A DNA stretch of 9,732 bases, taken from assembly GCA_033763695.1 (NCBI GenBank), contig JANRKB010000054.1:1-9732 (forward strand), written 5' to 3'. How positions within the stretch are numbered: position 1 is the stretch's first letter; every line of letters begins with the position of its first letter. The position numbers and the translations under genes were made by a program. The notes beneath the pieces are model-generated. The model searched no databases. It had not been told where the DNA came from and saw only the letters and a program-made list of their open reading frames with translations. This DNA comes from JANRKB01 sp033763695. Its GTDB lineage: Bacteria > Planctomycetota > Phycisphaerae > Phycisphaerales > UBA1924. Of the stretch, positions 1-6,676 are shown one piece after another.

Positions 1-35
1 ACGGCATGCAGATCACCGGCCGCAAGGGCCACTGA
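1..35 (+). CDS. 3' end of an unidentified gene (partial)
   Basis: The window opens inside a reading frame whose last residues read GMQITGRKGH before a TGA at 33-35. The frame is inferred because this stop lies 33 bp before a strong intrinsic terminator on the same strand, which is where a gene end is expected. Ten residues are too few to name a product. A second frame stays open further but runs through the terminator, so it is less likely. Confidence 0.45.
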   Translation, partial: GMQITGRKGH

Positions 36-68
36 TCCGGCGACCTGCGTCGCCATCCTCGTCTCTCC

Positions 69-100
69 AAGCCCCCGTGCATCGCACGGGGGCTTTCGTT
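69..100 (+). terminator. Intrinsic terminator
   Basis: A perfect 12-bp stem (69-80 pairs with 84-95, arm AAGCCCCCGTGC) with the 3-nt loop ATC is followed by TTCGTTT. The T-rich side lies to the right, so it should stop transcription of the plus-strand gene ending at 35. It also separates that gene from the unit starting at 285. Confidence 0.85.
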
Positions 101-212
101 TGGCGTCGTCGTCGCGTGGCAGAAGACGGGGCGTCCGTGCAACCGCAGCGTGCGAACGGGCGTAAAAACCATCCCCAAAAGCCCTGAGCCGCGGGCGGCA
201 CGCCCCGGAGTC

Positions 213-221
213 TGATATGGT
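213..221 (+). promoter_or_regulatory. Possible extended -10 promoter element
   Basis: The stretch TGATATGGT reads as TG, one base, then TATGGT, which matches 4 of 6 positions of the sigma-70 -10 consensus with an extended TG. It lies between the terminator at 69-100 and the gene at 285, where a promoter is expected. I see no convincing -35 box at the usual distance, so this is weak. Confidence 0.22.
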
Positions 222-271
222 TTACCTCCCCCCGCCGAGGTCGGTACGGGGGCGTCCTGCGGTACGAACAC

Positions 272-278
272 GAAGGGA
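272..278 (+). promoter_or_regulatory. Ribosome-binding site fixing the GTG start at 285
   Basis: GAAGGGA lies 6 bp before the GTG at 285. The in-frame ATG at 303 has no comparable site, so the GTG is the better start. Confidence 0.6.
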
Positions 279-284
279 ACACGC

Positions 285-2048
285 GTGCTCAGCGTGATCG
301 AAATGCTTCCGACGGCACTCGCCTCCACCACGGCCTCTTCGCTGACGCTCGCCAGCGGTCCGGACATGCTGCTCTCAATCTGGAAGCCGCTGGTCGCGCT
401 CGCGCCGTTCATCGTGTGGCTGTGGATCATCTCTCGAGTGTGCGACAAGCACGCCGCCCGGTTCTTCCTTGCGCGCGAGATGTGGAACAACATCCATCTC
501 GGCGCGGGCGTGGTGGCGTTGGGCGTCCTGGTGCTCAACCCCGTGGCGGGCATCGGCGGGTTCATCGTCGGTCTGCTCGGCTCGATCGTGGTGCTGGCTG
601 CGAGCATCGGCGCGTACATGGTGTCGTCGTCCAAGGACGAGCGCGTGCCCGAGGCCCATCGCCTGACGGTTGCGAAGCTGTTCAACCCGGCCGCGCAGGG
701 TGGCCCGAAGAAGGCGAAGAAGGGTGCGAAGTCGGCGACGTCGAGCCTGGTCATCAAGGGGCCGGACAAGCAGGCTTTGCCCGTGCCCGCGCCCGAGACT
801 CCCGAGCTCGAAGTCCGCATGGCCGCCGAGAAGATCATCCTCGACGCGATCACCGCCCGTGCAACGATGATCGACCTCCAGCAGATCAGCAAGGAGCAGT
901 TCGGCGTCAAGTACACGGTCGACGGCGTGGATCAGGGCGCTCAGACGCTGCCCACTGCGCAGGCCGTCGCCGTCTTTGATCTGCTCAAGACCGCCGCAAA
1001 GCAGGACGTCACTGATCGCCGGCGTCGCCAGGTTTCGGACATCCTCGTCGAACGCGGCGAGGAGAAGGCCAAGCGGCTTCGCGTCGCGACGTGGGGCGGG
1101 CAATCGGGCCTGCGTCTGTCGGTCACGATCGATCCCGAGGGTCAGGTTCGTCGCACGCCGGAAGACCTTGGCATGCTCGACAATCAGCTTGAAGAGCTCC
1201 GCAAGCTCATCGCCGATCCGTCGGGACTTGTGCTGCTCGCGGGCCAGCCCAAGAACGGCCGCACCACGACGATGTACTCGGTCGTGAAGATGCACGACGC
1301 GTATACGAGCAACGTGCAGACGATCGAACTCGAAGTGCAGGACGCGATCGAAGGCACGCGCCAGAACAAGTGGGACCCGCAGGCCGAAGGCCCGGACCAC
1401 GCGACGCTGCTGCGTTCGATCATCCGTCGCGATCCGAACGTGGTCGCGGTCGCGGAGCTTGTCGATCAGGCAACCGCGAAGGAACTGGTCCGCGCCGACC
1501 CCGAGCGTGTGCGCACGTATCTGTCGCTCAAGACGGACAACGCCCTCGCCGCGATCCAACTCTGGGTCAAGGCAGTGGGGGACCCGGCCGAGGCAGCCAA
1601 GGTGCTGCACGGCGTGGTTGCCCAGAAGCTCTATCGCAAGCTGTGCACCAACTGCCGCGTGCCTTACACGCCTGCTCCGGACATGCTCAAGAAGCTTGGT
1701 CTGCCCGCAGACAAGGTGAAGCAGCTCTTCAAGAAGGGCGGCCAGGTGATGGTGAAGGACAAGTCGCAGACGTGCCCGGTCTGCCAAGGGTCGGGCTTCT
1801 TGCAGCAGGGCGCGGTGTGGGAGATCTATTCGATCGGCGCGGAGGAACGCGAACTCATCGCCGCGCAGAACTGGGAAGGCCTCCGGACTGCGTTCCGCAA
1901 GACGTCGCTCCCGGCGATCGGCACCACGGCGATCCGGCGCGTGGCCGAGGGTCTCACGAGCATTGAAGAGGTTCAGCGGATCTCGGGTGGCGAAGGCCAA
2001 GCCGCCAAGCCCGCGGCTGCCAAGCCGGCAGCGCCCGCGGCCCAGTGA
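285..2048 (+). CDS. Membrane-anchored, degenerate GspE/PilB-family ATPase homologue
   Basis: This 587-residue protein is related to the hexameric motor ATPases of type II secretion and type IV pili, but it is built differently. Two hydrophobic regions (about 29-51 and 70-113, probably three membrane spans) replace the usual soluble N-terminal domain. A Lys/Pro-rich linker (about 130-172) follows, then an N2-like domain (about 175-290) and a RecA-like core (about 295-565) ending in an Ala/Pro-rich tail. The P-loop reads GQPKNGRTTT (320-329), so Arg326 stands where the catalytic Lys is expected. The Asp box is TIELE rather than TIEDP, the Walker B region is RRDPNVVAVAEL with Glu391 kept, and the His-box HTND is KTDN (416-419). 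The zinc-type cysteines are intact: CTNC at 454-457 and CPVC at 497-500. The fold therefore looks preserved while ATP chemistry is doubtful. It may be a structural or regulatory pseudo-ATPase, or a divergent active one. It is probably cotranscribed with the gene at 2176, 127 bp downstream. Confidence 0.85.
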   Translation: MLSVIEMLPTALASTTASSLTLASGPDMLLSIWKPLVALAPFIVWLWIISRVCDKHAARFFLAREMWNNIHLGAGVVALGVLVLNPVAGIGGFIVGLLGSIVVLAASIGAYMVSSSKDERVPEAHRLTVAKLFNPAAQGGPKKAKKGAKSATSSLVIKGPDKQALPVPAPETPELEVRMAAEKIILDAITARATMIDLQQISKEQFGVKYTVDGVDQGAQTLPTAQAVAVFDLLKTAAKQDVTDRRRRQVSDILVERGEEKAKRLRVATWGGQSGLRLSVTIDPEGQVRRTPEDLGMLDNQLEELRKLIADPSGLVLLAGQPKNGRTTTMYSVVKMHDAYTSNVQTIELEVQDAIEGTRQNKWDPQAEGPDHATLLRSIIRRDPNVVAVAELVDQATAKELVRADPERVRTYLSLKTDNALAAIQLWVKAVGDPAEAAKVLHGVVAQKLYRKLCTNCRVPYTPAPDMLKKLGLPADKVKQLFKKGGQVMVKDKSQTCPVCQGSGFLQQGAVWEIYSIGAEERELIAAQNWEGLRTAFRKTSLPAIGTTAIRRVAEGLTSIEEVQRISGGEGQAAKPAAAKPAAPAAQ

Positions 2049-2175
2049 CCGCCGTATGGCTCACGGTCTGACGTTTGAGGTTCGGGTTTCGCTCTCGAAG
2101 ACGGCACACTCAATCAGCGGCGATCGGCAGTGATGCACCACGTCACGCCGCCCGCCGCCTGCGGAGATCGATGCG

Positions 2176-4008
2176 ATGGTGATGAGCATTCTGGCGATCG
2201 GCATCCTCGGCATGGTCGCGTACACATGGATGACGCGCGGCTTCCTCAGCTCGCTGCTCAATCTGCTCTGCACCGTCGTCGCTGGCGCGATCGCGTTTGC
2301 CGTGTGGGAGTACGTTGGCTACTTCCTCGTCGAGCAGTCGCCCACCCGCGGCTTCACCAACTTCATCGGCGCGATGGCCTGGTCGCTCGCGCTTGGCGGC
2401 ACGTTTGCCGTCACGCTCGGGATCCTGCGCCTCGTCACCGACTCGATCGTCCGGAACAACGCACCCGCCGGCAAGATGGGCGACTACATCGGTGGCGGCA
2501 TCTGCGGCGTGTTCTCCGGCCTCATCGTCTCGGGCATCACCATCATGTCGATCGGCATGCTCCGCCTCGACACCGAACTCGTCGGCTACAACGCGATGGC
2601 GTACAAGCAGGGCAATGTCGTTCGCGATCACGCGCTCTGGGTTCCGACGGACTCGCTCACCGCTGGCTTCTACGGCCACCTTTCCCGATGCGCCTTCGCG
2701 TCTGACACCGATCGCACGCTCGCCGGCGAGTATCCCAATCTCGCTGATCTGCCTTCGACCATGCGCATGACCGCGGGCGACGGCTTCGCACGCAACTGGA
2801 TGGCTCCCGACGGCGTCAAGCTTGAGAGCCGCTTCAGCGTTGGCGAGGGTGGCAAACTCAAGCTCGCGGATCTGCTGATCCACCACTGGGCCGACAAGAC
2901 CGGCACGATTCACAAGGAAGACGCGCAGAAGGTCCTCGATGTCGACGGCAAGGCGCCCGAAGAAGGCGCGAGCATCCAGGGGTTCATTCTCGCGTTCAAC
3001 GCGGGTGCGAAGGAAAGCACGGCGCAGTTGGTCATCGGTAATGCGCAGGTGCGACTGACGATCGCCAACGATGAGGGCGAGGTCCGCGATCTGTATCCGA
3101 TCGCCGCGGTCATCAAGGCCGACGCCGCCGCGTTGCAGTTCGCCCGCTTCCGCTTCGACAGCGAGAAGTTGTTCATCACCTCTGCGGGTGCGGACGCGTC
3201 GCCCAAGTTTGGGTTTGAGTTCCTCGTGCCGCAGGGCTTCACGCCGCGTGCGCTGTTTGTGAAGAACATCCGCGTGGACGTGTCGGGCGAGACTCCCAAG
3301 CCTCGTCTGTTTGCGACGCCGCGGGATCGCGACAACGCAATCGTTGATGGCTCGCTGATGGGCCAGTCCACGTCGCAATCACTCAGCGGCAGCGCGGCGG
3401 CGACGTCGAGTTCCAGCGGTGATTCCTCGGCCGCCGTGGCGGTGGCCGCGGGGCAGGGCGGCATTCCCAACGGCGTTCGTGTGTCGAACCAGCTTCCGTT
3501 TGTCATCCAGCGCGGCAGCGAGCAGGGGCTCGAACTTGTCGAGGACAAGAAGAACACCATCCGCGCTGGCGAGATGAAGCTCGATCAGGGCATGCTTCGC
3601 CAGGGCCAGAACGCCGACAACGCCTTGCGCATTGATCGTCTCGAGGCGAGCGGCGATGTCGGGATCGTGCAGCTTGACGTCGGCCCCAGTGCGGCCACAA
3701 GCCTGCTGGGCAAGTCCGCCGCCATGGCCGAGGATGTCGCCCCGCCGTTTCTCGTGGACACCAACGGCACGACGTATCAGGCTGTCGGATACATCTATCA
3801 GGACGGCGACATCGCGGCGCTTCGCTACACGCCCGATGATCCGATCCGCGGCCGCTCTCAGTTGCCGGTGTCTCTGACGCGCAGCCGGAACGATCAGAAG
3901 GCCTCGTTCATCTTTCGCGTCAGCGCGGGTGTGAAGATCGCGCAGTTTCGCCTGGGCAACAAGGTCGTCGCGACCTTCACGCCCTTTCTGGTCGACAAGT
4001 CGCGCTGA
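2176..4008 (+). CDS. CvpA-like membrane protein with a duplicated beta-rich C-terminal region
   Basis: This 610-residue protein begins with about four membrane spans (roughly 2-19, 30-52, 67-88, 104-127). The segment RGFLSSLLNLLCTVVAG is reminiscent of the CvpA (colicin V production) family; that match is by eye only. A large hydrophilic region follows, presumably outside the cytoplasm. It holds two beta-rich blocks (about 265-370 and 480-607) joined by a Ser/Ala/Gly-rich linker (about 397-428). The blocks resemble each other: each has an IAA-type strand, then a later strand pair (FEFLVPQGFTPRALFVKN in the first, FIFRVSAGVKIAQFRLGN in the second), which suggests an internal duplication. GGAG at 2163-2166 lies 9 bp before the ATG at 2176; the ATG at 2182 is further from it. 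The gene follows the GspE-like gene in the same direction and ends before a strong terminator. No enzymatic motif is visible, and the function is unknown. Confidence 0.85.
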   Translation: MVMSILAIGILGMVAYTWMTRGFLSSLLNLLCTVVAGAIAFAVWEYVGYFLVEQSPTRGFTNFIGAMAWSLALGGTFAVTLGILRLVTDSIVRNNAPAGKMGDYIGGGICGVFSGLIVSGITIMSIGMLRLDTELVGYNAMAYKQGNVVRDHALWVPTDSLTAGFYGHLSRCAFASDTDRTLAGEYPNLADLPSTMRMTAGDGFARNWMAPDGVKLESRFSVGEGGKLKLADLLIHHWADKTGTIHKEDAQKVLDVDGKAPEEGASIQGFILAFNAGAKESTAQLVIGNAQVRLTIANDEGEVRDLYPIAAVIKADAAALQFARFRFDSEKLFITSAGADASPKFGFEFLVPQGFTPRALFVKNIRVDVSGETPKPRLFATPRDRDNAIVDGSLMGQSTSQSLSGSAAATSSSSGDSSAAVAVAAGQGGIPNGVRVSNQLPFVIQRGSEQGLELVEDKKNTIRAGEMKLDQGMLRQGQNADNALRIDRLEASGDVGIVQLDVGPSAATSLLGKSAAMAEDVAPPFLVDTNGTTYQAVGYIYQDGDIAALRYTPDDPIRGRSQLPVSLTRSRNDQKASFIFRVSAGVKIAQFRLGNKVVATFTPFLVDKSR

Positions 4009-4088
4009 GCGGTTGGTGATGCGGCTGGCTTGAGATGCGGCGATCGCTCGAAGCGCCGCGGTTGATGAAGCATCGTGAGGCCAAATGA

Positions 4089-4114
4089 AAAGCCCGTCCT
4101 TTCGGACGGGCTTT
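4089..4114. terminator. Bidirectional intrinsic terminator between convergent genes
   Basis: An 11-bp perfect stem (4089-4099 with 4104-4114, arm AAAGCCCGTCC) encloses a TTTC loop. On the plus strand it is followed by GTGTTG after its own TTT; on the minus strand the stem ends in a run of four T. It lies 80 bp after the gene ending at 4008 and 29 bp after the stop of rplI, so it probably serves both. Confidence 0.85.
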
Positions 4115-4143
4115 GTGTTGCAATCCGATGAGCGTGTTCGCGA

Positions 4144-4932
4144 TCAGTCGCGACGACGCGAGCGGGCCTTGGAGAAGTCCTTGGCGAACGCCGCGGCGAT
4201 CGCGTCCTCGGCGGGCTTGCCCCAGCCGCTCTTGCTCGCGGCCTTCTCTTCGCCCTTGCCCTCGTCCTTCTTGGCGGGCTTTTCCTTCTTGGCGGGCTTC
4301 TCGGCCTTGGCCTCGGGCTTGTCCGCCTTGGGGGCGTCGCCTTCGGTCTTGGCCTTGTCCTTCTTGGCGGGCTTGTCGGTCTTGGCCTCGGCGGGTGCGG
4401 CCTCGCCGGTGGTCTCGCCTTCGGGCTTGGCTTCCTCGGCCGCGGCGCCTTCGCCGGCCTTGTCCAGGTCCAGCTTGCGATCAGCGACAACCCAGAGCTT
4501 GATGGTCGCGTCGAGGTCCGAGTCCATCTTGATGTGAAGGTCGTAGGTGTCGATGCGCTTGATCACCTGCGCGATACGCACGTCGCGCGGCTTGACGGTA
4601 AAGCCCGCCTCGCCCAGCGCCGACGCCACATCCTGCTGGGTGATCGCGCCGTAGAGGATGCCCTGATCGTTGCACGAGCGGGTCAGGTGCAGCTCATAGC
4701 CCTGCAGCTTGCTGATCGTCACCTCGCGCTGCTTGCGCTGCTCGGCGAGCATCCGCTCCGCCTCGGCGCGCTTGCTGGCCAGGGCCTTGATCTTCTCTTC
4801 GCTGGGCTGCGTCGCCATGTCGCGCGGCAGCAGGAAGTTGCGGGCGTAACCGATGCGCACGTTCACCACGTCGCCGACGATGCCGAGCGCTTCAACGTTC
4901 TCAGTCAACAGCAGTTTCAGGCTCTTGGCCAT
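4144..4932 (-). CDS. rplI: 50S ribosomal protein L9 with a long lysine-rich C-terminal extension
   Basis: L9 binds 23S rRNA at the base of the L1 stalk through its N-terminal domain and reaches outward over the 30S side. The N-terminal domain (1-52) contains the family signature GYARNFLLP (28-36). The connecting helix spans about 45-75, and the C-terminal domain (about 76-150) contains ILYGAIT and ends in KLWVVAD. Usual L9 proteins are about 150 residues; this one has 262. Residues 155-232 are low complexity, rich in Lys, Ala, Glu and Pro with repeated KPAKK units. The last 30 residues are different: SKSGWGKPAEDAIAAAFAKD followed by an Arg-rich end. TCCT on the plus strand at 4940-4943 (AGGA on the coding strand) lies 7 bp before the ATG and supports this start. 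The usual partners rpsF, ssb and rpsR are not next to it. Confidence 0.96.
   Translation of the reverse strand: MAKSLKLLLTENVEALGIVGDVVNVRIGYARNFLLPRDMATQPSEEKIKALASKRAEAERMLAEQRKQREVTISKLQGYELHLTRSCNDQGILYGAITQQDVASALGEAGFTVKPRDVRIAQVIKRIDTYDLHIKMDSDLDATIKLWVVADRKLDLDKAGEGAAAEEAKPEGETTGEAAPAEAKTDKPAKKDKAKTEGDAPKADKPEAKAEKPAKKEKPAKKDEGKGEEKAASKSGWGKPAEDAIAAAFAKDFSKARSRRRD
4265..4374 (-). repeat. Three copies of a 17-bp repeat inside the rplI extension
   Basis: TCCTTCTTGGCGGGCTT (plus strand) occurs at 4265-4281, 4283-4299 and 4358-4374. All copies are in the same coding frame of rplI and encode the KPAKKD/KPAKKE units. They are coding low-complexity repeats, not a mobile element, and probably arose by slippage or local duplication. 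Confidence 0.85.
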
Positions 4933-4946
4933 AACGCTGTCCTTTC

Positions 4947-4961
4947 CCCTGCCGTGCAGGG
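4947..4961. repeat. Short inverted repeat in the rplI leader
   Basis: CCCTGC (4947-4952) and GCAGGG (4956-4961) are perfect inverted arms around CGT. In the rplI transcript this hairpin would sit just upstream of the Shine-Dalgarno site at 4940-4943. A 6-bp GC-rich arm is common by chance in such DNA, so a regulatory role is only a possibility. Confidence 0.3.
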
Positions 4962-5409
4962 AAGAGTTAGGAGCGGTTCACCAGCGACGCGCGCCGCGGC
5001 CCAGCCGCCCCAACGGGGAGGCGATGATAGGCGGGCTGCGGGTGACGCACGCGATCGGGGCGTACTGGTCCTTGGTCTTGCCGATCTCGGGAGGTATTGC
5101 GGTTCTTGGTGTCGACTTTCCCGAGCCGGATCGCTCGGAACTTGGATGAATTGGGCGGGCAGGCATTGGGATTTGCTGCAGGAAGGCGGGTGCCGGTGCC
5201 GTTGAGCCTGGTGGCCAAGGTTTCCACCGTTCCGAAACTGCTCGACGTGGCCGGGGCGGTGGCGTGGGGGGCATGCAGGACCTGTCGCTCGTGCTGGTTG
5301 GCGGGCCAGACTCGTGGTGCCAGTGCCATGACAACGCGAGGGAAGAGCCAAGCCGCGCTCGCGGCGTCAGACCTGACGGCAAGCGGTGCCGGTTAACATC
5401 AAGTCGTCG
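4962..5409. other. Stretch without a confident gene
   Basis: This region separates the diverging rplI and the immunity-like gene, so both promoters should lie in it, though I see no convincing -35/-10 pair. It holds only short overlapping frames on both strands (for example plus 5024-5149 and 5097-5396; minus 4967-5329 and 4978-5418), and none gives a product I recognise. The plus frame ending at 5149 contains a hydrophobic stretch (YWSLVLPISGGIAVLGVDF). GC-rich third positions follow one phase at about 4980-5090 and another at about 5100-5330, as in a broken or frameshifted gene, but the strand cannot be decided. A 6-bp inverted repeat (5121-5126 with 5133-5138) lacks a T tract. Confidence 0.4.
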
Positions 5410-6600
5410 ATGATGCACTACGACCCCAATCTGTGGTCTCGCACCGCGGTGAAGTTCATGCCGCGTGGATCGGGCTCAACGCACATCGTCTGCGACGCGG
5501 CCGTCGTGGCCGAGGCGTTGACGAGCATCAGGGAAGCCCACGGCTGGCCGCTGTCGCTGATCGCGTTCCGCTTCGAGCGTCACGCGCCCGGGTCGCGAAA
5601 GGGGCGCGTCGTCGTCGAGCCGCATTCCATCGACGACTTACCGCGCCGGGTCGCTGCAGGAGATGATTACTTCTACTTCGTTCGCGACGAGTTGCGCCAT
5701 CCGGACCTGTCACCGATCAACGATCTCGATGCGCAAGCATGGCTCATCATCAACGGCCTGCCCCTGATCATGTTCAACACGCGCGACGCGGACGGCGGCC
5801 CCGGACCCGCGACGCACTTCTCCATCGCTGGCGCCATCGCCCACAAGAGCACGTGGGAGATCGTCCGACACGAGGCCGAGGTCGAGATGTACAAAGCGCT
5901 CGTGGCGCAGGTGCGGAAGCTTGCGCGCGGGCTGAGCCGAACACCATCACACGCCCCGGGGCCACCGGCCGCCAAAGGAACGCCCATGCCCAAGAAGGAT
6001 CGATCGACCAACGCGCGCCCCAAGCCAGCGAAGCGAAGCAAGCCGCGATCGCCCAACTCCCCGCCGCGCGAGGGCGACGTCTACGCGATCCAGCTCGATC
6101 AAGGCGGGTTCGCCTACGCCCACATCCTCAAGATCGACCGCGACCCACCCCATCACGGCCCGTTCATCCGCGTCTTCCAGACCGTCACACCCGACCTCGC
6201 CTGGGACGACACGATCGCTCAGAGCGGCGAGCGTTTCCGAACGTTCTTCCCCGTGTCGTACGCACAGCGAGCAAAGCTCGCCACCCGCGTTGCGAGCATC
6301 GAGGTGCCGGCTGTCGATCAGAGTTGGCCCGTGTTTAAGAGCTATCTCGATAAACCCAAGAGCGACGAGCGTGTCTGGTTCCGGGACGATTGGTCGAAGA
6401 GACAACGGTCGACCGACAAGCCGCAAGACATCGAGGCCATTCTCGCACACATCAAGGAAGGCAAGCTCGGCGATACACTCCCCGCAGACCTGCTTGACGC
6501 CCCGTTCAAGCAAGTCGTCAACCTCACCGCCCTGTGCCGAATGGTCGCAACCAACTGGACGCACCGGACGGATGTGCGGGAGAGAGACCTTCGGAAGTGA
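5410..6600 (+). CDS. Two-domain protein: unknown N-terminal domain plus Imm26-like C-terminal domain
   Basis: The 396-residue protein has two parts. Residues 1 to about 176 form a globular domain I do not recognise; it has an aromatic-rich segment (DDYFYFVRDE) and a hydrophobic strand (AWLIINGLPLIMF), and ends in a helix (about 145-173). A Pro/Lys/Arg-rich linker runs from about 177 to 220. From 221 on, REGDVYAIQLDQGGFAYAHI resembles the opening strands of the Imm26 immunity family, cytoplasmic antidotes found with polymorphic toxins; this assignment rests on pattern memory. Neither the ATG pair at 5410/5413 nor the in-frame GTG at 5386 has a clear ribosome-binding site, so the start is uncertain; ATG is preferred. 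A much better start signal lies inside, at 5974-5988, and would yield the C-terminal domain alone (204 residues). No signal peptide or membrane span is seen. The HEAT-repeat gene follows 76 bp later and may be cotranscribed. Confidence 0.75.
   Translation: MMHYDPNLWSRTAVKFMPRGSGSTHIVCDAAVVAEALTSIREAHGWPLSLIAFRFERHAPGSRKGRVVVEPHSIDDLPRRVAAGDDYFYFVRDELRHPDLSPINDLDAQAWLIINGLPLIMFNTRDADGGPGPATHFSIAGAIAHKSTWEIVRHEAEVEMYKALVAQVRKLARGLSRTPSHAPGPPAAKGTPMPKKDRSTNARPKPAKRSKPRSPNSPPREGDVYAIQLDQGGFAYAHILKIDRDPPHHGPFIRVFQTVTPDLAWDDTIAQSGERFRTFFPVSYAQRAKLATRVASIEVPAVDQSWPVFKSYLDKPKSDERVWFRDDWSKRQRSTDKPQDIEAILAHIKEGKLGDTLPADLLDAPFKQVVNLTALCRMVATNWTHRTDVRERDLRK
5974..5988 (+). promoter_or_regulatory. Strong internal ribosome-binding site and ATG
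   Basis: AAAGGAACGCCCATG places AAGGA 6 bp before an ATG at 5986 that is in frame with the surrounding gene. It lies at the linker just before the Imm26-like domain. It is a better initiation signal than any at the upstream start, so the downstream domain may also be made separately, or two genes may have fused here. Confidence 0.5.
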
Positions 6601-6676
6601 TTGCCCGCTTGCGCCCCGCAGGAGGGCTGCTTTTGCGATAGATGTTCAGTCCGGATTGAAGCATGGAGTCTCGTGT

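Noticed and set aside
375..2000. A 541-codon open frame antisense to the GspE-like gene
   Set aside because: Its translation is Arg/His/Asp-rich without recognisable domains, while the opposite strand encodes clear family motifs. Long antisense frames are a common by-product of GC-rich codon use.
2143..3378. A 411-codon open frame antisense to the CvpA-like gene
   Set aside because: The composition is Arg/Asp/Glu/His-biased with no domain, and the plus-strand gene has membrane spans and a ribosome-binding site.
4962..5409. A structured RNA gene (tRNA, SRP RNA, RNase P RNA, tmRNA) in the long gap
   Set aside because: I looked for the T-loop pattern and the conserved cores of these RNAs on both strands and found none.
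6618..6634. GCAG-GAGGG-CTGC followed by TTTT, a possible terminator between the two immunity-like genes
   Set aside because: The stem is only 4 bp, too weak for an intrinsic terminator.
6290..6676. Upstream extension of the HEAT-repeat gene frame
   Set aside because: It overlaps the preceding gene in another frame and has low-complexity Ser/Arg-rich translation. The ribosome-binding site at 6665-6668 supports the start at 6677.
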